This document shows positions 1 to 8,451 of a stretch of 15,869 nt of DNA, one piece after another. How positions within the stretch are numbered: the stretch's first letter is position 1; every line of letters begins with the position of its first letter. A program made the translations under genes and the position numbers. Source of the DNA: Thiohalocapsa sp. GTDB lineage: Bacteria; Pseudomonadota; Gammaproteobacteria; Chromatiales; Chromatiaceae. The notes beneath the pieces were generated by a model that worked only from the letters and a program-made list of their open reading frames with translations, was not told where the DNA came from and did no database searches. The stretch spans positions 1 through 15,869 of the forward strand of contig NZ_JAIFKJ010000337.1 of the NCBI RefSeq assembly GCF_019695415.1, written 5' to 3'.

Positions 1-96
1 CGGTGTGGCCTGCGGCCCGTGTGGGGGCCGGGGGCCGTCTCCAGGTTGGGATAGAGGTGCAGCTCAGGCGCGGGGCGTGGTGTGGGGAGGCGCCGT
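1..96. other. Unassigned G-rich left edge upstream of bchN
   Basis: No protein or RNA can be recognised here. One plus-strand frame (starting at base 2) stays open to a TGA at 98-100, which would overlap the preferred bchN start in a GTGA arrangement. Its Gly/Arg/Trp-rich translation resembles nothing I know. In many purple bacteria bchF (vinyl hydratase) lies directly upstream of bchN, so this could be the variable tail of bchF. That is a guess from gene order only. The stretch contains several runs of four or five G. Confidence 0.3.
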
Positions 97-1407
97 GTGA
101 GGCACGCCGGCGACATCTCCGCCGCCGCCGCTGGGCGCTGCGATGCCCCGGCGGGCGCGGCACGCGCCGGCGATTCGTGGCCGGTGCTGGGCGAGCGCGG
201 CCAGCGGCGGGTCTTCTGCGGCCTCGCCGGCATCGTTTGGCTGCACCGAAAGATCCAGGACGCCTTTTTTCTGGTCGTCGGCTCGCGCACCTGCGCCCAT
301 CTGCTGCAATCCGCGGCGGGCGTCATGATCTTCGCGGAGCCGCGCTTTGCGACGGCCATCCTCGAGGATCGCGATCTCGCAGGGATGGCGGACTGCAACG
401 ACGAGCTGGACCGTGTGGTGGGGGAGCTGCTGGCGCGCCGCCCCGACATCGGCACGCTGTTTCTGGTGGGGTCCTGCCCGTCCGAGGTCATCAAGCTCGA
501 CCTGGACACCGCCGCCGAGCGCCTGACCGGCGAGCATCAGGGTCGAGTGCGCATCCTGGCCTACAGCGGCAGCGGCATCGAGACCACCTTTACTCAGGGC
601 GAAGACACCTGCCTGCGGGCCCTGGTGCCGCAGATGCCGGCATCCGACGAGCCGTCGCTGCTCGTGGTCGGTACCCTGCCGGACATCGTCGAGGACCAGT
701 TCCGGCGGCTCTTCGCGGCCGTCGGCATCGGCTCCCTGCAATTCCTGCCCGCCCGCAGCGGTACTGACCTGCCGCGGGTGGGTGCGGGTACCAAGATGCT
801 GGCCGCTCAGCCCTTCGTGGGCGATACGGTCGCGGCGCTGGTGGAGCGGGGTGCCGAGCTGATTGCAGCGCCTTACCCCTTCGGCATCCAGGGCACCCGC
901 GCCTGGCTCGGCGCCGCCGCTGCGGCCTTCGGCATTCCCGAAGATACGGTGGACGCCGCCTGCGCCGGCCCCATGGCTCGCGCCGAACGGGGCCTCGCGC
1001 GCTACCGCGAGCAGCTCGCCGGCAAGCGCGTCAGCTTCCTGCCGGACTCCCAGCTGGAGATCCCGCTTGCGCGCTTCCTGGCGCAGGAGTGCGGCATGGA
1101 GCTGGTGGAGGTCGGCGTGCCCTATCTGGACCGGCGCATGATGGACGCGGAGCTGGCTCTGCTGCCGGTACCCGAGCGCCTGAGCGAGGGGCAGGACCTG
1201 GAGGCCCAGCTGGACCGGCTGCGCGCCGACCGCCCGGACCTCACCGTCTGCGGTCTCGGTCTCGCTAACCCGCTGGAGGGGGAAGGGCTGACGACCAAGT
1301 GGTCCATCGAGCTGGTGTTCTCGCCGGTGCATGGTTTCGACCAAGCGCCCGACCTGGCGGAGCTCTTTGCCCGCCCGCTCAACCGCCGTGCGCGGCTCGC
1401 GTTCTGA
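97..1407 (+). CDS. bchN: Light-independent protochlorophyllide reductase subunit N (BchN)
   Basis: BchN and BchB form the NB component of the dark-operative protochlorophyllide reductase, which reduces the C17=C18 double bond of protochlorophyllide with electrons from the BchL ATPase. The three cysteines that ligate the NB [4Fe-4S] cluster are visible in VFCGL, SRTCAHLL and GSCPSEV. With the start used here they are Cys41, Cys66 and Cys127, with the family spacing (25 and 61 residues). SGSGIETTFTQGED and the C-terminal TKWSIELVFSPVHGFDQA are also typical. I chose the GTG at 97 because GGGGAGG (84-90) sits 6 nt upstream; a GTG at 82 is in frame but has no such site. The product is 436 aa, normal for the family. 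The first ~30 residues are unlike the homologues I remember, so the exact start is uncertain. The stop lies 10 nt before bchB. Confidence 0.95.
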   Translation: MRHAGDISAAAAGRCDAPAGAARAGDSWPVLGERGQRRVFCGLAGIVWLHRKIQDAFFLVVGSRTCAHLLQSAAGVMIFAEPRFATAILEDRDLAGMADCNDELDRVVGELLARRPDIGTLFLVGSCPSEVIKLDLDTAAERLTGEHQGRVRILAYSGSGIETTFTQGEDTCLRALVPQMPASDEPSLLVVGTLPDIVEDQFRRLFAAVGIGSLQFLPARSGTDLPRVGAGTKMLAAQPFVGDTVAALVERGAELIAAPYPFGIQGTRAWLGAAAAAFGIPEDTVDAACAGPMARAERGLARYREQLAGKRVSFLPDSQLEIPLARFLAQECGMELVEVGVPYLDRRMMDAELALLPVPERLSEGQDLEAQLDRLRADRPDLTVCGLGLANPLEGEGLTTKWSIELVFSPVHGFDQAPDLAELFARPLNRRARLAF

Positions 1408-1417
1408 GGTCCAGGCC

Positions 1418-2980
1418 ATGCAGCTCACCGTCTGGACCTACGAAGGACCGCCGCACATGGGCGCCATGCGCGTCGCCGCGTCTATGCGCAACGTGCACTG
1501 CGTGCTGCATGCGCCTCAGGGCGACACCTACGCCGATCTGCTGTTTACGATGATCGCGCGCAACGCAAAGCGCCCTCCGGTGACCTATACCACGTTCCAG
1601 GCTCGTGACCTCGGCGGCGATACGGCGGCACTGGTGCAACAGACCCTGCGCGACACAGTGGAGCGTTTTCGGCCCCAGGCCCTGCTGGTGGGCGAGGCCT
1701 GCACGGCCGAGCTGCTGCAGGACCAGCCCGGCGCGCTGGCGGAGGGCATGGGCTTCGACATCCCGGTGGTGCCGCTGGAGCTGCCCGCCTACACCCGCAA
1801 AGAGAACTGGGGCGCCGCGGAGACCTTCTTCACCCTGGTGCGTGCACTGCTGCGCGGGCGCCCGGTGCCAGAGCGTGATCCGAGCGACGCACCGCGCGCC
1901 AACCTGCTCGGGCCCACGGCGCTCGGTTATCGCTGTCGGGACGACATCACCGAAGTGACCAAGCTGCTGGCGGCCGCCGGCGTCGAAGTCAACGTGGTCG
2001 CCCCCGCCGGCGCTGCGCCCGCGGACTTACTGCGCATCCCGGAGGCGGACTTCAACGTCTGCCTGTATCCGGAGGTCGCCCACGAAACCTGCGCCTGGCT
2101 CGAACGGATGTTCAAGCAGCCCTTCACGCACACCGTGCCGATCGGTGTCGGTGCGACGGTGGACTTCCTGCGCGAGGTGGGCGAGCTCGCCGGCATTGAC
2201 ACGACGCAAGCCATCGCCGCCGCGCAGACGCGGCTGCCGTGGTACTCGCGCTCGGTGGATTCGACCTATCTGACCGGCAAGCGCGTGTTCATCTTCGGCG
2301 ATGCGACGCACGCCATTGCCGCCGCCCGCGTCGCTACCGAGGAGCTCGGCTTCGACGTGGTAGGGCTCGGCACCTACGCCCGGGAGTTCGCCCGAGAGCT
2401 GCGTGCTGCCGCAGAAAAGTACGGCGTCGAGCCGCTCATCACCGACGACTACCTGGAAGTCGAGTCCAGGGTGCTGGAGCTGGCACCGGAGCTGGTGCTC
2501 GGCACGCAGATGGAGCGGCACATCGCCAAACGGGCGGGCATTCCGTGCGCCGTGATATCGGCGCCGGTGCACGTCCAGGACTTTCCGGCGCGCTACGCCC
2601 CGCAGATGGGGTTCGAGGGCGCCAATGTGCTCTTCGACACCTGGGTCCATCCGCTGATGATGGGCCTGGAAGAGCATTTGATCACGATGTTCCGCGAGGA
2701 CATCGAATTCCACGACGAGGCGGCACCGTCGCATCTGGGGCCCGCGGCAACGCGGGGCGGTGCCCAAGCCAGGGCCGAAGCGCCCGCCGATGATGCGCCG
2801 GCGGATGCGAGCGACGACGAGCTGATCTGGGAGACGGATGCGGAGCAGGAGCTGCGCAAAATCCCCTTTTTCGTCCGCGGCAAGGCCCGCCGAAACACAG
2901 AGCGTTACGCCCGGGAGCGGGGCGTGGCGACGATAACGATCGAGACCCTGTACGATGCCAAAGCCCACTTCGGCCGCTGA
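1418..2980 (+). CDS. bchB: Light-independent protochlorophyllide reductase subunit B (BchB)
   Basis: This is the second subunit of the NB catalytic component. The ATG at 1418 gives the canonical N-terminus MQLTVWTYEGPPH and has a good ribosome site (TGAGGT, 1405-1410) overlapping the bchN stop. The open frame continues further upstream, but only inside bchN. Asp36, in the APQGDTYAD segment, corresponds to the unusual aspartate ligand of the shared [4Fe-4S] cluster. Asp281 in SRSVDSTYLTGKR aligns with the aspartate described as a proton donor to the substrate. Residues ~466-520, ending AKAHFGR, form the small C-terminal PCP-reductase-type helical domain. It is preceded by an Ala/Asp-rich linker (~440-465). 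Length is 520 aa, typical for the family. The end overlaps bchH by 26 nt. Confidence 0.97.
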   Translation: MQLTVWTYEGPPHMGAMRVAASMRNVHCVLHAPQGDTYADLLFTMIARNAKRPPVTYTTFQARDLGGDTAALVQQTLRDTVERFRPQALLVGEACTAELLQDQPGALAEGMGFDIPVVPLELPAYTRKENWGAAETFFTLVRALLRGRPVPERDPSDAPRANLLGPTALGYRCRDDITEVTKLLAAAGVEVNVVAPAGAAPADLLRIPEADFNVCLYPEVAHETCAWLERMFKQPFTHTVPIGVGATVDFLREVGELAGIDTTQAIAAAQTRLPWYSRSVDSTYLTGKRVFIFGDATHAIAAARVATEELGFDVVGLGTYAREFARELRAAAEKYGVEPLITDDYLEVESRVLELAPELVLGTQMERHIAKRAGIPCAVISAPVHVQDFPARYAPQMGFEGANVLFDTWVHPLMMGLEEHLITMFREDIEFHDEAAPSHLGPAATRGGAQARAEAPADDAPADASDDELIWETDAEQELRKIPFFVRGKARRNTERYARERGVATITIETLYDAKAHFGR

Positions 2981-5900
2981 CACCACACCCGTCAACGTCG
3001 TCATCGTCACACTGGACAGCCATCTGGCCGGTGCCGTAGAGCGCGCGCGCCCCGTGCTGCACAAAGAGATGCCGGGTCTGAACCTGGCGCTGCACGCCGC
3101 GGCGGAATGGGACGACGACCCGCGCCTGCTCGAAGAGTGCAAGGCGGATATCGCCCAAGGCGACATCATCATCGCCAGCATGTTGTTCATGGATGATCAC
3201 ATCAAAGCCGTGCTGCCAGCACTGCAGGCCCGCCGCGACCTGTGCGACGCCATGATCGGCTGCATGTCCGCCGGCGAGGTCATGCGCCTCACGCGCATGG
3301 GCAAGTTCACCATGGACGGCTCCCAGAGCGGGCCCATGGCCATCCTCAAGCGTCTTCGGGGCAACAAGAAATCCACCGAGAAGAATGCCAGCGACGGCGC
3401 TCGGCAGATGGCCATGCTGCGCCGTATCCCGAAGATCCTGCGCTTCATCCCGGGTACAGCGCAGGACGTGCGCAGCTATTTCCTGGTACTGCAGTACTGG
3501 CTCGCCGGCTCCGACGAGAACATCGCCAACCTGGTGCGTCACCTGGTGACGCGCTTCGCCGACGGCCCCCGTGCTGGGCTGCGGGGGCAGATCAAGGCCG
3601 AGTCGCCGGTGGAGTATCCAGAGGTGGGCGTCTTTCACCCGCGCCTGAAGGGCCGCATCACAGACCAGCCGAGCCGGCTACCGCGTAAGAAGAACAATCG
3701 CGGCACAGTGGGACTGCTGGTGATGCGCTCCTATGTGCTCGCCGGCAATACCGGTCACTACGACGGTGTCATCGACGCGCTCGAAGCACGGGGGCTCAGG
3801 GTGATCCCGGCCTTTGCGAGTGGGCTGGATGCACGCCCGGCGGTGGAGCAGTTCTTCTTCAAGGACGGCAAGCCCTGTGTGGATGCTGTGGTGTCTCTGA
3901 CGGGCTTCTCGCTGGTGGGCGGCCCGGCCTACAACGACGCCGCCGCGGCGCAGGAAGTCCTGGCGGATCTGGACGTGCCCTACCTCGCGGCGCATCCGGT
4001 GGAGTTCCAGACCCTCGAGCAGTGGCAGGCGTCGGACCGCGGGCTGATGCCCGTGGAGGCCACCATGATGGTCGCCATCCCGGAGTTGGACGGCTCCACC
4101 GGCCCCATGGTGTTCGGCGGTCGCTCCGCGGAGGCGCCGGCGGACCACTCCCGCGACATGCAGCCGCACCCGGAGCGCGCCAATGCGCTCGCCGCACGCG
4201 TGGACCGGCTCATCACCCTGCGCAGCACGCCCATCTCTGAGCGCAAGGTGGCGCTGGTGCTGTTCAACTTCCCGCCCAACGCCGGCAATACGGGCACCGC
4301 GGCTTACCTCGCCGTATTCGCGTCCGTCTACAACACCCTCAAGGCCATGCGCCGCGAGGGCTACCACGTGGACCTGCCTGCGGACGTCGATGAGCTGCGG
4401 GAGCGCATCGTCAACGGCAACGGCGCGCAGTTCGGTGCGCATGCCAATGTCTTCACGCGCATCCCGACGGACGACCACGTGCAGCGCGAGCCCTATCTCG
4501 CCGAGATCGAAGGCCAGTGGGGACCGGCGCCGGGCAAGCAGCTGTCGGACGGCGCGTCGCTGTTCGTGCTCGGCGAGCAGTTCGGCAACGTCTTCGTCGG
4601 CGTGCAGCCGAGCTTCGGCTACGAGGGCGACCCGATGCGGCTCTTGTTCGACAAGGGCTTCACGCCGACCCATGCCTTCAGTGCCTTCTACCGCTTCCTG
4701 CGGGAGGATTTCGGCGCCAACGCCGTGCTGCACTTCGGCACCCATGGTGCGCTGGAATTCATGCCGGGCAAGCAGGCGGGGCTGTCCGGCGCCTGCTGGC
4801 CGGACCGGCTCATCGCCGACCTGCCGAATATGTACCTGTACGCCTCCAACAATCCGTCGGAGGGCACCATCGCCAAGCGGCGCGCCGCGGCCACCCTGGT
4901 GAGCTATCTGACGCCCCCCATCGCCAACGCCGGGCTCTACCGCGGGCTCGCGGACCTCAAGGCGTCGTTGGAGCGCTGGCGCAAGCTGGACCCGGACGCC
5001 CCCGCGGACGAGCGCAACGAGCTCGCCGCGCTGATCCAGGCCCAGGCCGCCGAGGTGGACCTGGCGCCGGTGGCGTCGGATGAAGAGCCGGAGTGGGACG
5101 CGAGCGCCGAGGAGCGCATTGCCAAGCTCACCGACGAGCTGCTGGAGCTGGAATACACCCTGATCCCCCACGGCCTGCATGTCGTGGGCGAGCCTCCGAA
5201 TGCCGAGGAGCGCACCGACCTGCTGCTGGCCGTTGCCGAGGGCATGACCGAGGGCTGCGCCGAGCGGGAAGTGAGTCGAGATGCTATTGCGACCCTGGTG
5301 GACGGCGGTGCGCCCGCGCTGGCGCTCCAGAAGGGCGGCATGGCCGTCACCGAGGAAAACCTGAAGCTCATGTCGGACCTCGCCGGTTACGACCGGCTCA
5401 TGTCCGAGGACCACGAGCTGCCGGCCATCCTGCGGGCGCTCGAAGGCCGGTTCGTGCGTCCGGCGCCGGGCGGGGACCTGCTGCGCTCGCCGGAGATCCT
5501 GCCCACCGGGCGTAATCTGCACGGCTTCGACCCCTTCCGGCTGCCGAGCGTTTACGCCGTGAAGGACGGCACCAAGCAGGCCCAGATCCTGCTGGACCGT
5601 CACACCCAGGACGGCAATCCGCTGCCGGAGTCCGTCGCCATGGTGCTGTGGGGCACCGACAACCTGAAGACCGAGGGCGGCCCCATCGCCCAGGCCCTGG
5701 CACTCATCGGCGCCAAGCCCAGGCTCGACAGCTACGGCCGGGTCTGCGGCGCTGAGCTGAAGCCGCTCTCGGAGCTGGGTCGCCCGCGCATCGACGTGGT
5801 GATGACCCTGTCGGGCATCTTCCGCGACCTCTTGCCTTTGCAGACCAAGCTGCTGGCGGAAGCCTCCTATCTGGCGGCTACCGCGGACGAGCCCGTGGAG

Positions 5901-6701
5901 CAGAACTACGTGCGCAAGCACGCGCTGGCCTACCAAGAAGCCAACGGCTGCGACATGGAGACCGCGGCGCTGCGGGTGTTCAGCAATGCGGACGGTGCTT
6001 ACGGCTCCAACGTCAACCACCTCATCGACAACAGCGGGTGGGACGACGAGGACGAGCTGGCCGAGACCTACACCCGGCGCAAATGCTTCGCCTACGGGCG
6101 CTCCGGCGTACCGATGAAGCAGTCCGAGCTGCTCAAGTCCGTGCTGGGCGATGTGCAGCTGGCGTATCAGAACCTGGATTCCGTCGAGCTCGGCGTCACC
6201 ACCGTTGACCACTACTTCGACACCCTGGGCGGCATCAGCCGGGCGGTGAGCTCCTCGCAAGGCAAGGACGTGCCCGTCTATATTGGTGATCAGACCCGTG
6301 GCGACGGCAAAGTCCGCACCCTGGCGGAGCAGGTGGCGCTCGAGACCCGCACCCGCATGCTGAACCCTAAGTGGTACGAGGGCATGCTCAAGCACGGCTA
6401 CGAGGGCGTGCGCGAGATCGAGGTCCACATCACTAACACCATGGGCTGGTCGGCGACCACGGGCCAGGTCGCGCCCTGGGTCTACCAGCGCATGACCGAG
6501 ACCTTCGTGCTGGACGAGGAGATGCGCGAGCGCCTTGCAGCGCTCAACCCGACGGCGTCCGCCAAGGTGGCCAACCGTCTCCTGGAGGCCCACGAGCGCA
6601 ATTACTGGCAGCCGGACGACGCGACGCTGGAGGCGCTGCGCCGCGCCGGCGAAGAGCTGGAAGACCGCTTGGAGGGCATCACCGAGGGGGTGGCGGCATG
6701 A
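2955..6701 (+). CDS. bchH: Magnesium chelatase subunit H (BchH)
   Basis: BchH is the porphyrin-binding catalytic subunit of Mg-chelatase. With BchI and BchD (not in this window) it inserts Mg2+ into protoporphyrin IX, the first committed step to bacteriochlorophyll. It is 1248 aa, the usual size. The N-terminal domain (~14-170) is the BchH/ChlH-specific region (VNVVIVTLDSH, GCMSAGEVMRLTRMG). The rest is the CobN/Mg-chelatase fold. The conserved block HFGTHGALEFMPG is at residues 593-605, followed by NNPSEGTIAKRR. TGRNLHGFDPFRLPS, YGSNVNHLIDNSGW and LNPKWYEGML follow in the expected order. The ATG at 2955 lies inside the bchB reading frame and has only a weak ribosome site, so translation is probably coupled to bchB. 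The stop forms an ATGA overlap with bchL. No truncation or frameshift is visible. Confidence 0.98.
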   Translation: MPKPTSAADTTPVNVVIVTLDSHLAGAVERARPVLHKEMPGLNLALHAAAEWDDDPRLLEECKADIAQGDIIIASMLFMDDHIKAVLPALQARRDLCDAMIGCMSAGEVMRLTRMGKFTMDGSQSGPMAILKRLRGNKKSTEKNASDGARQMAMLRRIPKILRFIPGTAQDVRSYFLVLQYWLAGSDENIANLVRHLVTRFADGPRAGLRGQIKAESPVEYPEVGVFHPRLKGRITDQPSRLPRKKNNRGTVGLLVMRSYVLAGNTGHYDGVIDALEARGLRVIPAFASGLDARPAVEQFFFKDGKPCVDAVVSLTGFSLVGGPAYNDAAAAQEVLADLDVPYLAAHPVEFQTLEQWQASDRGLMPVEATMMVAIPELDGSTGPMVFGGRSAEAPADHSRDMQPHPERANALAARVDRLITLRSTPISERKVALVLFNFPPNAGNTGTAAYLAVFASVYNTLKAMRREGYHVDLPADVDELRERIVNGNGAQFGAHANVFTRIPTDDHVQREPYLAEIEGQWGPAPGKQLSDGASLFVLGEQFGNVFVGVQPSFGYEGDPMRLLFDKGFTPTHAFSAFYRFLREDFGANAVLHFGTHGALEFMPGKQAGLSGACWPDRLIADLPNMYLYASNNPSEGTIAKRRAAATLVSYLTPPIANAGLYRGLADLKASLERWRKLDPDAPADERNELAALIQAQAAEVDLAPVASDEEPEWDASAEERIAKLTDELLELEYTLIPHGLHVVGEPPNAEERTDLLLAVAEGMTEGCAEREVSRDAIATLVDGGAPALALQKGGMAVTEENLKLMSDLAGYDRLMSEDHELPAILRALEGRFVRPAPGGDLLRSPEILPTGRNLHGFDPFRLPSVYAVKDGTKQAQILLDRHTQDGNPLPESVAMVLWGTDNLKTEGGPIAQALALIGAKPRLDSYGRVCGAELKPLSELGRPRIDVVMTLSGIFRDLLPLQTKLLAEASYLAATADEPVEQNYVRKHALAYQEANGCDMETAALRVFSNADGAYGSNVNHLIDNSGWDDEDELAETYTRRKCFAYGRSGVPMKQSELLKSVLGDVQLAYQNLDSVELGVTTVDHYFDTLGGISRAVSSSQGKDVPVYIGDQTRGDGKVRTLAEQVALETRTRMLNPKWYEGMLKHGYEGVREIEVHITNTMGWSATTGQVAPWVYQRMTETFVLDEEMRERLAALNPTASAKVANRLLEAHERNYWQPDDATLEALRRAGEELEDRLEGITEGVAA

Positions 6702-7651
6702 CCCTGGACGATCTCCCGACGACCATCTTCGGCGGCGGTGGCGGCGCGCCCATGGGCAGGGCCGACGCCAAGCCCAAGGCAGACCCGCGCCTGGATGGCG
6801 AAGGCAGCCTGCAGGTGCAGCTCGACCCAGACGTGAAGATCGGCAAGGCCCAGGTCTTCGCGGTCTACGGCAAGGGTGGCATCGGCAAAAGCACCACGAG
6901 CTCCAACCTCTCCGTCGCCTTCTCCAAGCTCGGCCAACGGGTGGTGCAGATTGGCTGCGATCCCAAGCACGACAGCACCTTCACCCTCACCAAGCGCCTG
7001 GTGCCCACGGTCATCGACTCGCTCGAGTCGGTGGACTTCCATCCCGAAGAGCTGCGCCTGGACGACTTCGTCTACGAGGGCACCAATGGTGTGATGTGCG
7101 TGGAGGCGGGCGGCCCGCCGGCCGGCACCGGCTGCGGCGGCTATGTGGTCGGCCAGACGGTGAAGCTCCTGAAGCAGCATCACCTGCTGGAAGACACCGA
7201 CGTTGTCGTCTTCGATGTGCTGGGCGACGTGGTCTGCGGCGGCTTCGCAGCACCGCTTCAGCACGCAGATCGAGCGCTCATCGTCACCGCCAACGACTTC
7301 GACTCGATCTTCGCGATGAATCGCATTGCTACGGCCATCTTGGCCAAGGCCAAAAACTACAAGGTCCGTATCGGCGGCGTCATCGCCAATCGGAGCGCCG
7401 AGACCGACCAGATCGATCGTTTCAACGAGGCGGTGGGGCTCAAGACCATGGCCCACCTCCCGAATCTGGACGTGATCCGCCGCTCGCGTCTGCGCAAGGC
7501 CACGCTGTTCGAGATGGAGCCGTCGCCGGAGGTGGAGCTCGCGCAGCAACAGTATCTGCAGCTCGCCGCCGCGCTGCTGGACGGGACAGACCCGTTGGAG
7601 GTCAAGCCTATGCGCGATCGGGACCTGTTCGACTTTCTGGGCTTCGACTAG
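6698..7651 (+). CDS. bchL: Light-independent protochlorophyllide reductase iron-sulfur ATPase (BchL)
   Basis: BchL is the NifH-like homodimeric ATPase that passes electrons to the BchN/BchB component. The P-loop YGKGGIGKST is at residues 57-66. The two cysteines that hold the intersubunit [4Fe-4S] cluster are Cys146 (PAGTGCGG) and Cys180 (GDVVCGGF), matching the NifH pattern. CDPKHDST (87-94) is the nucleotide-dependent switch region. Length is 317 aa, slightly longer than most homologues because of a Gly/Pro/Lys-rich N-terminus (~1-45) of the kind thought to be flexible and possibly redox-regulatory. The ATG overlaps the bchH stop (ATGA) and has a G-rich ribosome site (GAGGGGG, 6684-6690, 7 nt upstream). 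It is followed by the largest gap within the operon, 65 nt. Confidence 0.98.
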   Translation: MTLDDLPTTIFGGGGGAPMGRADAKPKADPRLDGEGSLQVQLDPDVKIGKAQVFAVYGKGGIGKSTTSSNLSVAFSKLGQRVVQIGCDPKHDSTFTLTKRLVPTVIDSLESVDFHPEELRLDDFVYEGTNGVMCVEAGGPPAGTGCGGYVVGQTVKLLKQHHLLEDTDVVVFDVLGDVVCGGFAAPLQHADRALIVTANDFDSIFAMNRIATAILAKAKNYKVRIGGVIANRSAETDQIDRFNEAVGLKTMAHLPNLDVIRRSRLRKATLFEMEPSPEVELAQQQYLQLAAALLDGTDPLEVKPMRDRDLFDFLGFD

Positions 7652-7716
7652 CGGCCGCCCGGGAGCGTTCAGCCAGCAAGCGCGCAGCCATCACCAGCAC
7701 TGAGCAAGCCACACAG

Positions 7717-8451
7717 ATGCCGAGTCCGTCTTACCAAGAGCGCCGCAGCCAGGTGGAGGCCTATTTCGACCGCACCGCGGCCGAGACCTGGAAGCGCCTC
7801 ACCTCGGATGCCCCGGTGAGCGGCATCCGTGCCACCGTGCGCGCCGGACGCGACGAAATGCGCGCGACACTGCTCGGCTGGCTGCCGGCGGACCTGGCGG
7901 GCAAGACCTTGCTCGACGCGGGCTGTGGGACCGGCATGCTGGCACTGGAGGCGGCACGGCGTGGTGCGCAGGTGCATGCCGTCGACCTCTCGCCGACCCT
8001 GGTCGAAAATGCCCGCGAGCGGGTGCCAGCGGAGCTTGCGGATCGCATCGTTTTCAGCGTCGGCGACATGCTGGCGCCCGGCCAACAGGGCGATGGGCGC
8101 GGCGATCACCCTGGCGAAGGCGCGAGCTTCGACTATGTTGTGTCAATGGACAGCGTGATCCATTACGAGCGCGATGATGCCTTGGGCGTCATCGCCGGCC
8201 TAGCCGGGCGCGCGCGCGAGCGGCTGCTGTTCACCTTCGCCCCGCGCACGCTACTGCTGTCACTGATGCACGGCGTTGGCCAGTTCTTCCCGCGCAGCGA
8301 CCGCTCACCGGCCATCGTGCCAGTGGCGGAGCGCCGTCTTCGCCGCGGCATCGAGGGCGAGCCTGCGTTGGCCCGCTGGCGCATCGGGCGCACGCGGCTG
8401 GTGCAGCGCGGTTTTTATACCTCCCAGGCGATGGAGCTCACGGCCTCATGA
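7717..8451 (+). CDS. bchM: Mg-protoporphyrin IX O-methyltransferase (BchM)
   Basis: BchM transfers a methyl group from SAM to the ring-C propionate of Mg-protoporphyrin IX, the step after BchH. The class I methyltransferase motif LDAGCGTG is at residues 66-73, followed by the acidic HAVDLS segment (Asp90). The N-terminus SYQERRSQVEAYFDRTAAETW and the C-terminal RGFYTSQAMEL are typical. The frame is open far upstream through bchL in another phase, but conservation begins at the ATG at 7717. The ribosome site before it is weak. At 244 aa it is a little longer than homologues I remember (~225-235). Much of the excess is a Gly/Asp-rich insert at about residues 120-136, between SVGDML and SFDYVVSMDSVIHY. 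The stop overlaps lhaA (ATGA). Confidence 0.95.
   Translation: MPSPSYQERRSQVEAYFDRTAAETWKRLTSDAPVSGIRATVRAGRDEMRATLLGWLPADLAGKTLLDAGCGTGMLALEAARRGAQVHAVDLSPTLVENARERVPAELADRIVFSVGDMLAPGQQGDGRGDHPGEGASFDYVVSMDSVIHYERDDALGVIAGLAGRARERLLFTFAPRTLLLSLMHGVGQFFPRSDRSPAIVPVAERRLRRGIEGEPALARWRIGRTRLVQRGFYTSQAMELTAS

Noticed and set aside
3678..6593. 971-codon open frame antisense to bchH
   Set aside because: A long antisense frame is common in GC-rich genes with strong third-position bias. The translation (His/Gln/Arg/Leu-rich) resembles no family, while bchH on the other strand is unmistakable.
6535..7716. Plus-strand open frame running from the end of bchH across bchL into bchM
   Set aside because: It lies over bchL in another phase and its translation is Arg/Gly-rich. 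Only the portion from the ATG at 7717 shows BchM conservation, so there is no fusion protein.
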